Source: CAYVBE01 sp964572825
GTDB lineage: Bacteria > Planctomycetota > Brocadiia > SM23-32
Assembly (NCBI GenBank): GCA_964572825.1
Contig: CAZNGS010000011.1
Coordinates: 26,235 to 90,234 of the forward strand
Direction of reading: 5' to 3'
Length of the DNA: 64,000 bases
Part shown: in pieces, positions 48,432-57,211 of the stretch
Layout: every line of letters begins with the position of its first letter
Position numbering within the stretch: position 1 is the stretch's first letter
The notes under the pieces: model-generated
What the model was told of the DNA's origin: nothing
Database searches by the model: none
What the model saw: the letters and a program-made list of their open reading frames with translations, nothing else
Translations under genes and position numbers: made by a program

Positions 48432-48473
48432 TTTCTGTAGCATGAGTGTTGCCGGCCGTGGGGCGCCGGCCAC
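48432..48473. repeat. 42-bp direct repeat, right copy
   Basis: Second copy of the element at 47389, 37 of 42 bases identical. This copy contains a clean GCCGGC...GCCGGC inverted pair. It lies 26 bases before the ferritin-like start codon. Confidence 0.75.
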
Positions 48474-48499
48474 TTTCTTGCACGCATGGAGGGATGGAC

Positions 48500-48982
48500 A
48501 TGGTTACGCTGTTTTCCGCACGTGAGCTGATCGACATCGCTATCCGCGAGGAGCAGACGGGGGCAACGTTCTACCGGGCGCTCGCCGAGAGCACCGATTC
48601 GGAGGAGCTGCGCCGGTTCGCCCTGGAAGTCGCCCAGATGGAAGACGAGCACGAGGAGAAGTTCCGCGCGCTGCTGAACCGCGTGGGCGACTACCAGCCC
48701 GCCGGCGAAGCCTACGCCGGCCAGTACGAGTCCTACATGTCCTATCTGATCGAGGGACGCATCTTCCCCACCGGCCAGGATGGCGTGGAGCTGGCCGAGC
48801 GCCAGCAGTCCGACCGGGAGGCCGTGGAGACGGCCATGGAGATGGAGCGCAACACGCTGCTTTTCTACCACGAGATGCTGCGGTTCGTTCCGGAGAGCGA
48901 GCGGTCGCTGCTGGAGGAGATCATCGGGGAGGAGCGGCAGCACGTGACCGACTTCGCGGAGTATAAAGAAGAGCACTTCTGA
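48500..48982 (+). CDS. ferritin-like (rubrerythrin-type) diiron protein
   Basis: About 160 residues forming a four-helix bundle. Two Ex(6-7)Y...ExxH-type metal motifs are seen: IREEQTGATFYRAL with MEDEHEEKF, and EMERNTLLFYHEML with IGEERQHVTDF. These are the rubrerythrin erythrin-domain ligands; the C-terminal rubredoxin domain is absent. It probably works in peroxide reduction or iron handling in an anaerobe. GGAGGG lies six bases before ATG 48500, which I prefer to ATG 48494. Confidence 0.85.
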   Translation: MVTLFSARELIDIAIREEQTGATFYRALAESTDSEELRRFALEVAQMEDEHEEKFRALLNRVGDYQPAGEAYAGQYESYMSYLIEGRIFPTGQDGVELAERQQSDREAVETAMEMERNTLLFYHEMLRFVPESERSLLEEIIGEERQHVTDFAEYKEEHF

Positions 48983-49020
48983 TCCGCGTCTGCGCCCGCT
49001 GTTTTGCCCGCCCGGGGGGC

Positions 49021-49230
49021 TTATTCGCCGCCCGGTTCGGCGTTCATCTGCCGCAGCACGTCGCGCACGTCCTTGAGTGCGGCGGTCTGCTCGTCGGCCA
49101 CGCGCATGAGCTCTTTCTCGTAGCGCCGCTCCAGCTTGATGAGCCTGAAACTGTTGTGGACGCTGAGCACGGCTGCGCCGAAGGCGAGGAACAGGCAGAC
49201 CAGCCAGGCCAGCAGTTGGGAGGCGTTCAT
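49021..49230 (-). CDS. small membrane protein coupled to the ABC exporter
   Basis: A 69-residue protein with one N-terminal transmembrane helix (LLAWLVCLFLAFGAAVLSV) and a charged, probably coiled-coil tail (LERRYEKELMRVADEQTAALKDV...). Its start overlaps the stop of the ABC transporter gene by ATGA, so the two are translated together. It may be an accessory subunit. No family recognised. Confidence 0.65.
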   Translation of the reverse strand: MNASQLLAWLVCLFLAFGAAVLSVHNSFRLIKLERRYEKELMRVADEQTAALKDVRDVLRQMNAEPGGE

Positions 49231-51173
49231 TCGGTTTCCCTTTCCGTGGGGGTTGAGGCCGGTTCGGGACGGTCTTCCGCCTCGTCAGGCACTTCCAGGA
49301 ACTGCATGCGATAGAGGTGCTCGTACTCTCCCCTGCGCCCGAGCAGTTCGTCGTGCGTGCCCACCTCGATGATACGGCCCCCTTTGAGCACGACGATCTG
49401 GTCGGCGTGGCGGACGGTGGAGAGCCGGTGGGCGATGACCAGAGTCGTCCGGCCCTCCATCAGGTTGGCCAGGGCCCTCTGGACCAGCATCTCGGATTCG
49501 GCGTCCAGGTTGCTGGTGGCTTCGTCCAGGATCAGGATGGGGGCGTTCTTCAGGATGGCCCGCGCGATGGTGATGCACTGCCTTTGCCCGCCGGAGAACC
49601 GGTCCCCCCGCTCCCCGGCCATCGTGTGGTAGCCCTGGGGCAGACTGTCGATGAACTCGTGCAGGTTGGCCGCCTGGGCCGCGGCCACCACTTCGGCGTG
49701 GGACGCGCCGGGCTTGCCGTAGCGGATGTTCTCCGCCACGCTGCGGTTAAACAGGAAGGGATGCTGGCCCACGATGGCGATCTGGCTGCGGAGGCTCTCG
49801 AGGGTCAGCCTGCGCACGTCGAAGCCGTCGATCTTCACTGCGCCCCGGTCCACGTCGTAAAACCGTGGCAGCAGGTCGAGCAGCGTACTCTTGCCGGCGC
49901 CTGTTTCGCCAACGATGGCGTAGGTCGTCCCACGGGGCACGTAAAGGTCGATGCCCCTGAGGACGGGTTCGTCGTCATAGGCAAACCACACGTCCTCGAA
50001 CCGGAGGCCACGCCGGATGCCCGTGATCTCGAGGGCGTCGGGCGCCTCCCTGACGTCGGAGACGGTGTCCAGCAGTTCGAACAGGCGTGCCACGCCTCCC
50101 ATGCTCTCCTGCAGACTGTTGTAGGACTTCACCATGTGCCGGATCGGCTTGGCTGTGAGCCCAAGTGCAACCATGCAGACGAACAGGCCGGACAGGTCGA
50201 GCCGGTTTGTGTTAATCAGCCAGCCGGCGAAGTAGATAGTAAAGGCCGTTATCTCAGCCAGCAGGAACTCGGGCAGGCAGTCCGCCCAGGCCCGCGTGCG
50301 CACCAGTTTGAAAGCCCGTTTTAATTGCTCCCTGGTGTGCTCCCGGAAGCGTCTGCCCTCCCGTTTTTCGCCCTGGAAGGCCTTGACCTCCCGGATGCCC
50401 GCCAACATCTGGGTGATGGCGTCGGTCACGTCGCCCAGTCTCTCCAGGTTCTTCTTGCTGTGGCGCCGAAGGCGCCCCCCGTAGCGCCACTGCACGAACA
50501 GCAGGAGTGGGAAACAGATCAAGGTGAGCAATGTGAGCTGCCAGCTCATGACCACCGCCACTCCGAGGAAAGCCACCAGCTTCAAGGGCTCCTGGGGCAA
50601 TTTGCCGAAGATCAGCTTCAGGGCTCGCTGAGTCGCCGAAATGTCGTTGGTGAGCCGGCTGACCAGCTCCCCGGTGCGGTGAGTGCTGTAGTAGCGCAGA
50701 GACAGGGAGGAGAGGCGGTCGAAGACGTCGGAGCGCACGTCGCCCATGACGCGCCACACAATGCGCCGATGGAGATACTCATACGCGAAGCCGGTGGCCG
50801 TCAGCAGCGGGGCAATGCCGAGCGCGAGCACCAGGGCGACCTTAACCAGGCTGTTGCCGGAGTACATCCAGCGGCGAACCTGGCGGATCACCGGCAGATT
50901 CCCAAACCAGTCCTTCAGGCTCCTCTTGGTCGCCTGAAGGGGCTGATCGGCGACCTCTCCCTGTTCCGGCGGCCGCGCCGCCTCCACGGCCGTCTGCTGG
51001 TCGTTCTGCAGGGAATCAATGGCCGGTTTGAGCAGAACCAGGCCGTTGATGCTCAGGGCCGTCGAGGCCAACAACGCCAGCATCGCCTGGGCCACCTGCT
51101 TCCAGTAGGGCAGGGCGTAACGGTAAAACCGCAGCACCTGCTTGACATCCTTCATGAACTCCGTGCCAGCCAT
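49227..51173 (-). CDS. MsbA-like ABC exporter (fused membrane and ATPase domains)
   Basis: A 648-residue half-transporter that should work as a dimer. The membrane domain (about 20-370, six helices) has a charged extracytoplasmic insertion after the first helix. The nucleotide-binding domain carries Walker A GETGAGKST, Q-loop IAIVGQHPFLFN, signature RFSGGQRQ, Walker B ILILDEATS and switch IAHRLST. Complete, so active transport of a lipid or hydrophobic compound is likely. TGDVRSDVFDRLSSLSLRYY-like coupling sequence is typical of MsbA and LmrA. It is coupled with the 69-residue membrane protein. Confidence 0.92.
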   Translation of the reverse strand: MAGTEFMKDVKQVLRFYRYALPYWKQVAQAMLALLASTALSINGLVLLKPAIDSLQNDQQTAVEAARPPEQGEVADQPLQATKRSLKDWFGNLPVIRQVRRWMYSGNSLVKVALVLALGIAPLLTATGFAYEYLHRRIVWRVMGDVRSDVFDRLSSLSLRYYSTHRTGELVSRLTNDISATQRALKLIFGKLPQEPLKLVAFLGVAVVMSWQLTLLTLICFPLLLFVQWRYGGRLRRHSKKNLERLGDVTDAITQMLAGIREVKAFQGEKREGRRFREHTREQLKRAFKLVRTRAWADCLPEFLLAEITAFTIYFAGWLINTNRLDLSGLFVCMVALGLTAKPIRHMVKSYNSLQESMGGVARLFELLDTVSDVREAPDALEITGIRRGLRFEDVWFAYDDEPVLRGIDLYVPRGTTYAIVGETGAGKSTLLDLLPRFYDVDRGAVKIDGFDVRRLTLESLRSQIAIVGQHPFLFNRSVAENIRYGKPGASHAEVVAAAQAANLHEFIDSLPQGYHTMAGERGDRFSGGQRQCITIARAILKNAPILILDEATSNLDAESEMLVQRALANLMEGRTTLVIAHRLSTVRHADQIVVLKGGRIIEVGTHDELLGRRGEYEHLYRMQFLEVPDEAEDRPEPASTPTERETE

Positions 51174-51282
51174 CAGCGGCCCTTAGAAAGCTGCCGAAAG
51201 CGCCTGATCGACCCACGTCAATGATAGCGCAGTGCAGAGCGTGGGGTCAAGGTTGACCTGCTGCGCGCAAAGCCGTCACTGG

Positions 51283-51311
51283 TTGTCTTGTGAACTTGCG
51301 AGGGGTATAAT
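51283..51311 (+). promoter_or_regulatory. promoter of the thiC operon
   Basis: TTGTCT (51283-51288), 17 bases, perfect TATAAT (51306-51311). The leader to the thiC start is about 115 bases. I looked for a TPP riboswitch in it and saw neither the CTGAGA element nor its partner. Confidence 0.7.
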
Positions 51312-51432
51312 CAGAAAAGGCGTCCGTTGCGCTTCTCCCTCGAGTTCGAAGCTTGCTCCCGCCTTTGCCTGCTGAATGGAGAAACGGCCCGCGGAGCCCG
51401 GAGAGTCGTTAACATCGCAGGAGCCCAGGACA

Positions 51433-52743
51433 GTGACACAGTTGGACAGCGCCCGCCGGGGAGAGATCACGCCGCAGATGAGCCGGGTGAGTGACGAGGA
51501 GGGCATGGACACTTCGGCGCTGCGTCGGAGAATCGCTGAGGGTCTGGTTGTCATCCCCGCCAATCGCCGGCACGCGGGCCTGCGCCCCATCGGCGTCGGC
51601 GAGGGCCTGCGCACGAAGGTTAATGCCAACCTGGGGACGTCGCCGGACAGGAGCGATCTGCAGAAGGAGCTGGCCAAGCTGCGCGTGGCGCTGCGGGCGG
51701 GGGCGGACACCGTGATGGACCTGAGCACGGGCGGCGACATCGATGCGGTGCGGCGCGCCATCGTCGCCGAGTCACCGGCCCCGGTCGGCACGGTGCCCAT
51801 CTACCAGGCGGCCATCGAGGCCGGGGGGCCGGCCCTGATGTCGGCGGACGGGTTTCTGTCGGTCTTCGAGCGGCATGCGCGGGACGGCGTGGACTTCGCC
51901 ACCGTGCACGCCGGCGTCACCCGCGAGGCCCTCCCCCTGCTGGAGAAACGACTGATGGGCGTGGTCAGCCGCGGCGGCTCCTTCCTGGTCCGGTGGATGC
52001 GCCGTCACGGCCGCGAGAGTTTTCTGTACGAGATACTCGACGAAGTGCTGGCGATCGCCCGGGAATACGACGTGACCATGAGCCTGGGCGACGGGCTGCG
52101 GCCGGGCTGCATCGCCGACGCCACCGACGAGGCCCAGCTCCACGAGCTGCAGGTCCTGGGCGGGCTGGCCTGCCGGTGCCGGGAGCGGGGAGTGCAGGTC
52201 ATGATCGAAGGACCCGGCCACGTGCCTCTTGACCAGGTGCCGGCCAACGTGCGGCTCGAGAAGGAGCAGTGCGGCCGGGCGCCGTTCTACGTGCTGGGTC
52301 CCCTGCCGACGGACGTCGCGCCGGGCCACGATCACCTGGTCGGCGCCATCGGAGGCGCGCTGGCCGCCGCGCACGGCGCGGACTTCCTGTGCTACGTCAC
52401 CCCCAAGGAACACGTGGGCCTGCCCGACGAGGAGGACGTCCGGCAGGGGGTCATCGCCAGCCGCATCGCCGCCCACGTCGGAGACGTGGCCAAGGGCTTC
52501 CCGGGGGCCGCCGAGTGGGATGCCCGGATGAGCCGCCTGCGCGGGGAAAGGGACTGGAGAGGCATGGTCGGGCAAGCCCTGGACCCGGACACGTTCGACC
52601 AGATGCTGGCCACCGAAGAGAAGGCCGATCGCTGCTCCATGTGCGGCGAGTTCTGCGCGGTGAAGCTGTTCCGCGAGGCCGCCGGCGAGGGGCAGGAAAC
52701 GCCGGCGGGTGCGGCTCCACACGAACACTCCGAAGAGGCATGA
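51433..52743 (+). CDS. thiC: phosphomethylpyrimidine synthase (ThiC family, short form)
   Basis: About 436 residues of the short ThiC class that converts AIR to the thiamine pyrimidine by radical SAM chemistry. Landmarks: a TQLDSARRGEIT start, VIPANRRH (usually NINH), LGTSPDR, GADTVMDLSTGGD, FATVHAGVT, SLGDGLRPGCIADATD, MIEGPGHVP and APFYVLGPLPTDVAPGHDH. The cluster reads CSMCGEFC, one residue shorter than the usual CX2CX4C; I believe this is typical of the short anaerobic clade and of related BzaF-like enzymes. GTG 51433 is chosen because the family starts there. The neighbouring nadA gene starts 3 bases later. Confidence 0.85.
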   Translation: MTQLDSARRGEITPQMSRVSDEEGMDTSALRRRIAEGLVVIPANRRHAGLRPIGVGEGLRTKVNANLGTSPDRSDLQKELAKLRVALRAGADTVMDLSTGGDIDAVRRAIVAESPAPVGTVPIYQAAIEAGGPALMSADGFLSVFERHARDGVDFATVHAGVTREALPLLEKRLMGVVSRGGSFLVRWMRRHGRESFLYEILDEVLAIAREYDVTMSLGDGLRPGCIADATDEAQLHELQVLGGLACRCRERGVQVMIEGPGHVPLDQVPANVRLEKEQCGRAPFYVLGPLPTDVAPGHDHLVGAIGGALAAAHGADFLCYVTPKEHVGLPDEEDVRQGVIASRIAAHVGDVAKGFPGAAEWDARMSRLRGERDWRGMVGQALDPDTFDQMLATEEKADRCSMCGEFCAVKLFREAAGEGQETPAGAAPHEHSEEA

Positions 52744-52746
52744 CCC

Positions 52747-53667
52747 ATGGACTTCGCCGACGCGGATGCGTCCGTCCTGAGGCCCCAGATCGCCGAGCTG
52801 AAGCGCACCCGGAGGGCCCTCATCCTGGCCCACGTCTACCAGCGCCCTTCCGTGCAGCAGGTGGCGGACTTCGTGGGCGATTCGCTGGACCTCAGCCGGC
52901 GGGCGGTCGATGCGGACGCCGACCTCATCGTGTTCTGCGGGGTGCGGTTCATGGCCGAGACCGCTGCCATCCTGAATCCCGACAAGACCGTGCTGCTCCC
53001 CGAGCCGGCCGCCGGCTGCCAGATGGCCGAGATGGCCACCGCGGACCAGGTCAGCCGGAGGCTGAAAGAACTGCCCGATGAGACGGCCGTGGTCAGCTAT
53101 GTCAACAGCCTGGCCGAGGTCAAGGCCGTCTCCGACATCTGCTGCACCTCCGCCAACGCCGTTCGGGTCGTCAGCTCCCTCTCCCAGGCGCACGTGCTGT
53201 TTGTGCCCGACCGCAACCTGGCCTCCTACGTTGCCGAGCAGACCGACAGGCAGGTCACACCGTGGGACGGCCATTGCTACGTGCACGATCCGGGCATCAG
53301 CCTCGACGCCATCCGGGACCTCAAGCGGCTCCACCCCGGGGCGGTCGTCATGGTCCACCCGGAGTGCAGCCCCCAGGTGCGCCGCCTGGCGCACTTCGTC
53401 GGCAGCACTTCGCAGATGCTCGATTACGCCGGCCGTTCGGACGCTTCGGAGTTCATCGTGGGCACCGAAGAGGGCCTCCTCCACCCGCTGGCGGAGCAGA
53501 ACCCTCGCAAGCGGTTCTATGCCACGGGCAGCGTGTGCAGTTCCATGAAGCTGACCACGCTCAACTCCGTGCGGCGGGCCCTGGATCGGATGACCAACGT
53601 GGTCAGCGTGGACGAGGAAATCCGGGAGCCCGCCCGGGCCGCCCTGGAGCGCATGCTCGATCTATAG
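52747..53667 (+). CDS. nadA: quinolinate synthase
   Basis: A 306-residue [4Fe-4S] enzyme making quinolinate from iminoaspartate and dihydroxyacetone phosphate for NAD synthesis. Motifs in order: ILAHVYQRPSVQQVADFVGDSL, IVFCGVRFMAETAAILNP with the first cluster Cys, YVNSLAEVKAVSDICCTSANA, VMVHPECSP with the second, and FYATGSVCSSMK with the third. Normal length. It lies 3 bases after thiC; no nadB or nadC is nearby, so the iminoaspartate source is unknown. Confidence 0.95.
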   Translation: MDFADADASVLRPQIAELKRTRRALILAHVYQRPSVQQVADFVGDSLDLSRRAVDADADLIVFCGVRFMAETAAILNPDKTVLLPEPAAGCQMAEMATADQVSRRLKELPDETAVVSYVNSLAEVKAVSDICCTSANAVRVVSSLSQAHVLFVPDRNLASYVAEQTDRQVTPWDGHCYVHDPGISLDAIRDLKRLHPGAVVMVHPECSPQVRRLAHFVGSTSQMLDYAGRSDASEFIVGTEEGLLHPLAEQNPRKRFYATGSVCSSMKLTTLNSVRRALDRMTNVVSVDEEIREPARAALERMLDL

Positions 53668-53709
53668 CGGTCTCGCGCGCTGTTTTAGCCTCGCCGCAGG
53701 GTGTTTGCC

Positions 53710-54555
53710 ATGAGCGCGACCATCGGCATCGACGCGGGCAGCACGGCCGTGAAGGCCCTGGCGGTTCGTGAGGACCGCCCCGTCCGATGGGTGGTGGAGC
53801 CCACCGGGGTGGACATCCGCGCCCAGTGCCGCCGACTGCTGGCCGAACTGGGCGTGGAAGGCAGGGTGTGCGCCACGGGGTACGGCAGAGAGCTGGTCCC
53901 GGATGCTGACCGACACGTCAGCGAGATCATGGCGAACGCCGTAGGGGCCGGCTGGCTGCGGAGAAACTGGTCCTCGCTGGAAGGCATCTTCGGCGCCGTC
54001 CCCGCGCCCGAGCACATCGAAGGCCGCATCCGCACCGTCGTCGACGTGGGCGGCCAGGACAGCAAAGTCATCACTTTCGACCGGGAGGGGCTGGTCCAGC
54101 ACTTCGCCATGAACGACCGGTGCGCGGCCGGCACCGGTCGCTTCCTGGAGGTGATGGCCCGGGTGCTGGAGGTGGACCTGGCGGGACTGGACCGGCTGGC
54201 GCTCGCGGCGGCCCGACCGGTCCGCCTCAACAGCACCTGCACCGTCTTCGCGGAGTCGGAGGTCGTGTCCCTGCTGGCGGAGGGGACACCTCCGGAGCCA
54301 GTGGCAGCGGGGCTGTTCGAGTCGGTGGCGCAGCAGGTGGCGGGGCTGGCGGAGAGCTGCTCGTGGCAACCGGCGGTGCTCTTCGACGGTGGACCATCCC
54401 GCAGCACGGCCCTCCAGCGGGCGGTCTCACGCCGGCTGGGCACCCGCGTGCTGGTGCCCCCGTGCGGCCAGTTCGCCACCGCCCTGGGCGCGGCGCTCCT
54501 TGCGGCCGAGTGCGAACCGGCAGGAAGCAACCGGGCGCCCCGTCCGGCGGGTTGA
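53710..54555 (+). CDS. HgdC/BadFG-type [4Fe-4S] ATPase activator
   Basis: About 281 residues of the acetate/sugar kinase-hsp70-actin fold: IGIDAGSTAVKALAV (phosphate loop), VVDVGGQDSKVI and VLFDGGPSRSTALQRAV. Cluster ligands are the cysteines in MNDRCAAGTGRFLE and NSTCTVFAESEVVSLLAEG. Such ATPases activate 2-hydroxyacyl-CoA dehydratases or benzoyl-CoA reductases by one-electron transfer in strict anaerobes. The dehydratase subunits they serve are not next to it. ATG 53710 (MSATIGID) is preferred over GTG 53701. Confidence 0.85.
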   Translation: MSATIGIDAGSTAVKALAVREDRPVRWVVEPTGVDIRAQCRRLLAELGVEGRVCATGYGRELVPDADRHVSEIMANAVGAGWLRRNWSSLEGIFGAVPAPEHIEGRIRTVVDVGGQDSKVITFDREGLVQHFAMNDRCAAGTGRFLEVMARVLEVDLAGLDRLALAAARPVRLNSTCTVFAESEVVSLLAEGTPPEPVAAGLFESVAQQVAGLAESCSWQPAVLFDGGPSRSTALQRAVSRRLGTRVLVPPCGQFATALGAALLAAECEPAGSNRAPRPAG

Positions 54556-54618
54556 CAGACCCCGGCCGAGCGGTATCATGGAGGGCGGAACCGCGGGCCG
54601 ATAGCGGAGGGAAAGACC

Positions 54619-55836
54619 ATGAGAAGATCGATGCGCGCAGTGACCCTGGCGGTGGCGGTCGTGGCGGTATCGGTTTCCGTTTTCGCAGCCGAGGAGACCG
54701 GCGAGAAGCCCCAGCCGGTTAAGGTGCCGATCCCCCCCTACAGGACGCTGTCGGCGCGGGACGCCTACCGGGCCGCCGCCCGCGGCATCCAGGCTCCCGT
54801 CCGCTTCCGCGATACCTTCAGGGAGGCATTCACCGTGCCGACTTCCCTGCGCCAGATTGAGCTGGGCGGGCGGACCTACCTCGTGACGGTCGCGTTCCGC
54901 ACCTCGACAGACCTGGTCTGCCTCGTGCCGCGCTCCAGCCTGCAGGCGCTCCGGGTGCTGTTCGGCCCGGCCGGAGGCCCGAACATCGCCCTGGGAACCG
55001 GCCAGCAGTTGGTCGTGGAGGGACGGTTGCTCGGGGAACGGCGCGGGCAGAAGTACGTCATGGTGGACGCCATCTCCACGGGTTCGACCATTCGGACCAG
55101 CACCCGGCGGGAGCTCCGGGTCTACCTGCCCGGAAAGCCCACGCCGGCCGTCCTCACCGGCACGGGCACCGAGACGCTCCGGTTCCCCTGCACCCATAAG
55201 GAAGACCAGATGGAAGCCCTGACGGTGAGGGTGGAACCAAAGAGCCCCGCAGACGCGGCGGCGGCCGCTGCCCGGCTGGCGGGCGAGATGGAGGGCCTGG
55301 GCGGACCCAAGAGCTACGGAGACTACGAGCCCGGCACCGTGTACCAGCGCGCCCGCGAGCGGAGGCGGTGGAACGTGCAGTTCACGGACCGCATCATTCG
55401 GATCCGCCGGGGGGCCGATCTGCCGTCGGGCCTGGCGGCGGTCCGGCTGCCGCGGGGGAACAGAACCGTCCGCGTGCCCGTCGCGTATGCATTCGAGACG
55501 TCGCAACACGTGCAGTGCCTGGTGCCGAACGTGTGGCCCACCATGGTGCAGCAGGCAGAGCGGGTGCTGGTGGGGGAGACCGTCCGTGTGCTGGGCAGCA
55601 CGCTGCCCGACGCCGAGGCCGTGGTGGTCGATTACATGGGTTTTCCCCTGGAGGGGGAACTGACCGGGCGGACGGGCACCTGGTGGGTAACCCTCGAGCT
55701 GGGAGAGGACGGCGCCCGGAGGGCCTTCTGGGACGTGGGCCGTTATGCCTTTCCCGATCTGCCCTGCCAGTATGCACGGGGTTTCGAACCCGTGCGGGTC
55801 GTAATGGAGGAGTACCGGCTGCTGCAGACGCGGTGA
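54619..55836 (+). CDS. exported protein with an internal duplication, function unknown
   Basis: A 405-residue protein with signal peptide MRRSMRAVTLAVAVVAVSVS (cleavage after VFA). Two similar beta-rich halves are visible. VAFRTSTDLVCLVPRSSLQAL...QLVVEGRLLG in the first half corresponds to VAYAFETSQHVQCLVPNVWPTMVQQAERVLVGETVRVLG in the second, each with a Cys before LVP and an OB- or SH3-like strand pattern. No enzyme motif is seen. GGAGGGAAAG lies upstream of the ATG. It is convergent with korC, 3 bases apart. I do not recognise the family. Confidence 0.6.
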   Translation: MRRSMRAVTLAVAVVAVSVSVFAAEETGEKPQPVKVPIPPYRTLSARDAYRAAARGIQAPVRFRDTFREAFTVPTSLRQIELGGRTYLVTVAFRTSTDLVCLVPRSSLQALRVLFGPAGGPNIALGTGQQLVVEGRLLGERRGQKYVMVDAISTGSTIRTSTRRELRVYLPGKPTPAVLTGTGTETLRFPCTHKEDQMEALTVRVEPKSPADAAAAAARLAGEMEGLGGPKSYGDYEPGTVYQRARERRRWNVQFTDRIIRIRRGADLPSGLAAVRLPRGNRTVRVPVAYAFETSQHVQCLVPNVWPTMVQQAERVLVGETVRVLGSTLPDAEAVVVDYMGFPLEGELTGRTGTWWVTLELGEDGARRAFWDVGRYAFPDLPCQYARGFEPVRVVMEEYRLLQTR

Positions 55837-55839
55837 GCG

Positions 55840-56436
55840 TCAGGGCGCTGCGTTGGCCACCATCCGGCGCCCCTCCTCCAGCGCGCGCAGGTTGACCCGC
55901 AGCAGGTCGCCCTCCTGCCCGCCGAACCGCTCCTCCAGCGCGTTGCGGCAGCTTTCCACGCCCACCAGCGCCGTGAACTCCACGAACGCCCCCAGAAGGA
56001 TGATGTTGGCGGCGCGGACCTCTCCCATCCGGGCCGCCATGTCCCCGGCGGCTATGGCGAACAGCTCCGTGCCGGGCGGCCTCTCGTTCTGTGCCGGGTC
56101 CACGATCGAGGAGTTGACGATGGCGACGCCGCCGCGCTTCAGGCGGGGGATGAAGCGCTCGTAGGAGAGCTGGTTGAGCATGATAAGGGCGTCGGCCTTC
56201 TCCACCACGGGGCTGTAGATGGGCTCCGGGCTGATGACCACCTGGCAGTTGGCCGTGCCGCCGCGCACTTCCGCCCCGTAGGAGGGCAGGTAAGTGACCA
56301 TACGGCCCTCGTTCATGGCGGCGACGCAGAGCAGCTTCCCCAGGGTCAGCACGCCCTGTCCACCGTAACCGGCGGCTATGATCCGGTGCTCGCCGTTGGC
56401 GACGGCCCGAGCCGGCGGCTGGTCGGTCTCACTCAT
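55840..56436 (-). CDS. korC: 2-oxoacid:ferredoxin oxidoreductase, gamma subunit
   Basis: A 198-residue subunit with AGYGGQGVLTLGKLLCVAA, the glycine-rich motif of the gamma chain, then YLPSYGAEVRGGTANCQVVIS and LGAFVEFTALV. It completes a KorDABC-type complex that oxidises a 2-oxoacid with CoA to acyl-CoA and reduced ferredoxin. The start overlaps the beta-subunit stop by 8 bases. Whether 2-oxoglutarate (Kor) or branched-chain 2-oxoacids (Vor) are used cannot be read from sequence. Confidence 0.88.
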   Translation of the reverse strand: MSETDQPPARAVANGEHRIIAAGYGGQGVLTLGKLLCVAAMNEGRMVTYLPSYGAEVRGGTANCQVVISPEPIYSPVVEKADALIMLNQLSYERFIPRLKRGGVAIVNSSIVDPAQNERPPGTELFAIAAGDMAARMGEVRAANIILLGAFVEFTALVGVESCRNALEERFGGQEGDLLRVNLRALEEGRRMVANAAP

Positions 56437-57211
56437 GGCTTGGGGCCTTCACGTCCCGGACCACCCCCAGGGGGAACACGCCGGTCAGTTCCTCCTCGAT
56501 GTGGCGGCAGCTCTCGATGGGACTCATACGCCAGTAGGTGGGACACGGGCTGAGCACCTCCAGCAGGCCGAAACCCACTCCGTCCATCTGGTAGCGGAAG
56601 GCCTTTTTCAGCAACCGTTTGGTCTCCCGCACGCGCGCCGGCGAGCTCACCGTGCTGCGCACCAGCAGGGCGGGGCCGTCCAGCCGGTCCAGCAGCTCGC
56701 ACATACGAATGGGATGGCCGGTGGTCGCCGCCTCCCGCCCCCGCGGGGTGGTGGCCGTCTTCTGACCCAGCGGCGTGGTGGGCGCCATCTGGCCGTTGGT
56801 CATGGCGTAGACGGCGTTGTTGATGAAGATAACGGTTATATTCTCCCCCCGGTTGGCGGAATGGATGGTCTCCGCCATGCCGATGGAGGCCAGGTCGCCG
56901 TCGCCCTGGTAGGTGAAGACGACCCTGTCCGGGTGCATGCGTTTCAGGCCCGTGGCCACGGCGGGCGGGCGCCCGTGGGCGGCTTCGCTCCAGTCGATGT
57001 CTATGTAGTCGTAGGCGAGCACGGCGCAGCCCACGGGTGCAATGCCGATGGTCTGCTCCCGGATGTCCAGTTCGTCCAGCACCTCTGCCAGGAGCCGGTG
57101 GACCATGGCATGTCCGCAGCCCGGGCAGTAATGCGACCGGGCGTCGGTCATGCACCGGGGCCGGCGGTATAAGGCCTTTACCACGCCTCTGGTTCTTTCT
57201 TTCGTTCTCAT
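56429..57211 (-). CDS. korB: 2-oxoacid:ferredoxin oxidoreductase, beta (TPP) subunit
   Basis: About 260 residues binding thiamine diphosphate. SHYCPGCGHAMVHRLLAE is the N-terminal KorB motif. YQGDGDLASIGMAETIHSANRGENITVIFINNAVYAMTNGQMAPTT holds the GDG...N TPP/magnesium site. ATG 57211 follows GGGGGAA; the frame to 57436 is overlap with korA. Coupled to korA by ATGA and to korC by an 8-base overlap. Confidence 0.92.
   Translation of the reverse strand: MRTKERTRGVVKALYRRPRCMTDARSHYCPGCGHAMVHRLLAEVLDELDIREQTIGIAPVGCAVLAYDYIDIDWSEAAHGRPPAVATGLKRMHPDRVVFTYQGDGDLASIGMAETIHSANRGENITVIFINNAVYAMTNGQMAPTTPLGQKTATTPRGREAATTGHPIRMCELLDRLDGPALLVRSTVSSPARVRETKRLLKKAFRYQMDGVGFGLLEVLSPCPTYWRMSPIESCRHIEEELTGVFPLGVVRDVKAPSHE

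Noticed and set aside
51312..51432. TPP riboswitch before thiC
   Set aside because: The 120-base leader lacks the conserved CTGAGA and partner elements.
51772..53484. A 570-codon minus-strand frame
   Set aside because: Antisense to thiC and nadA.
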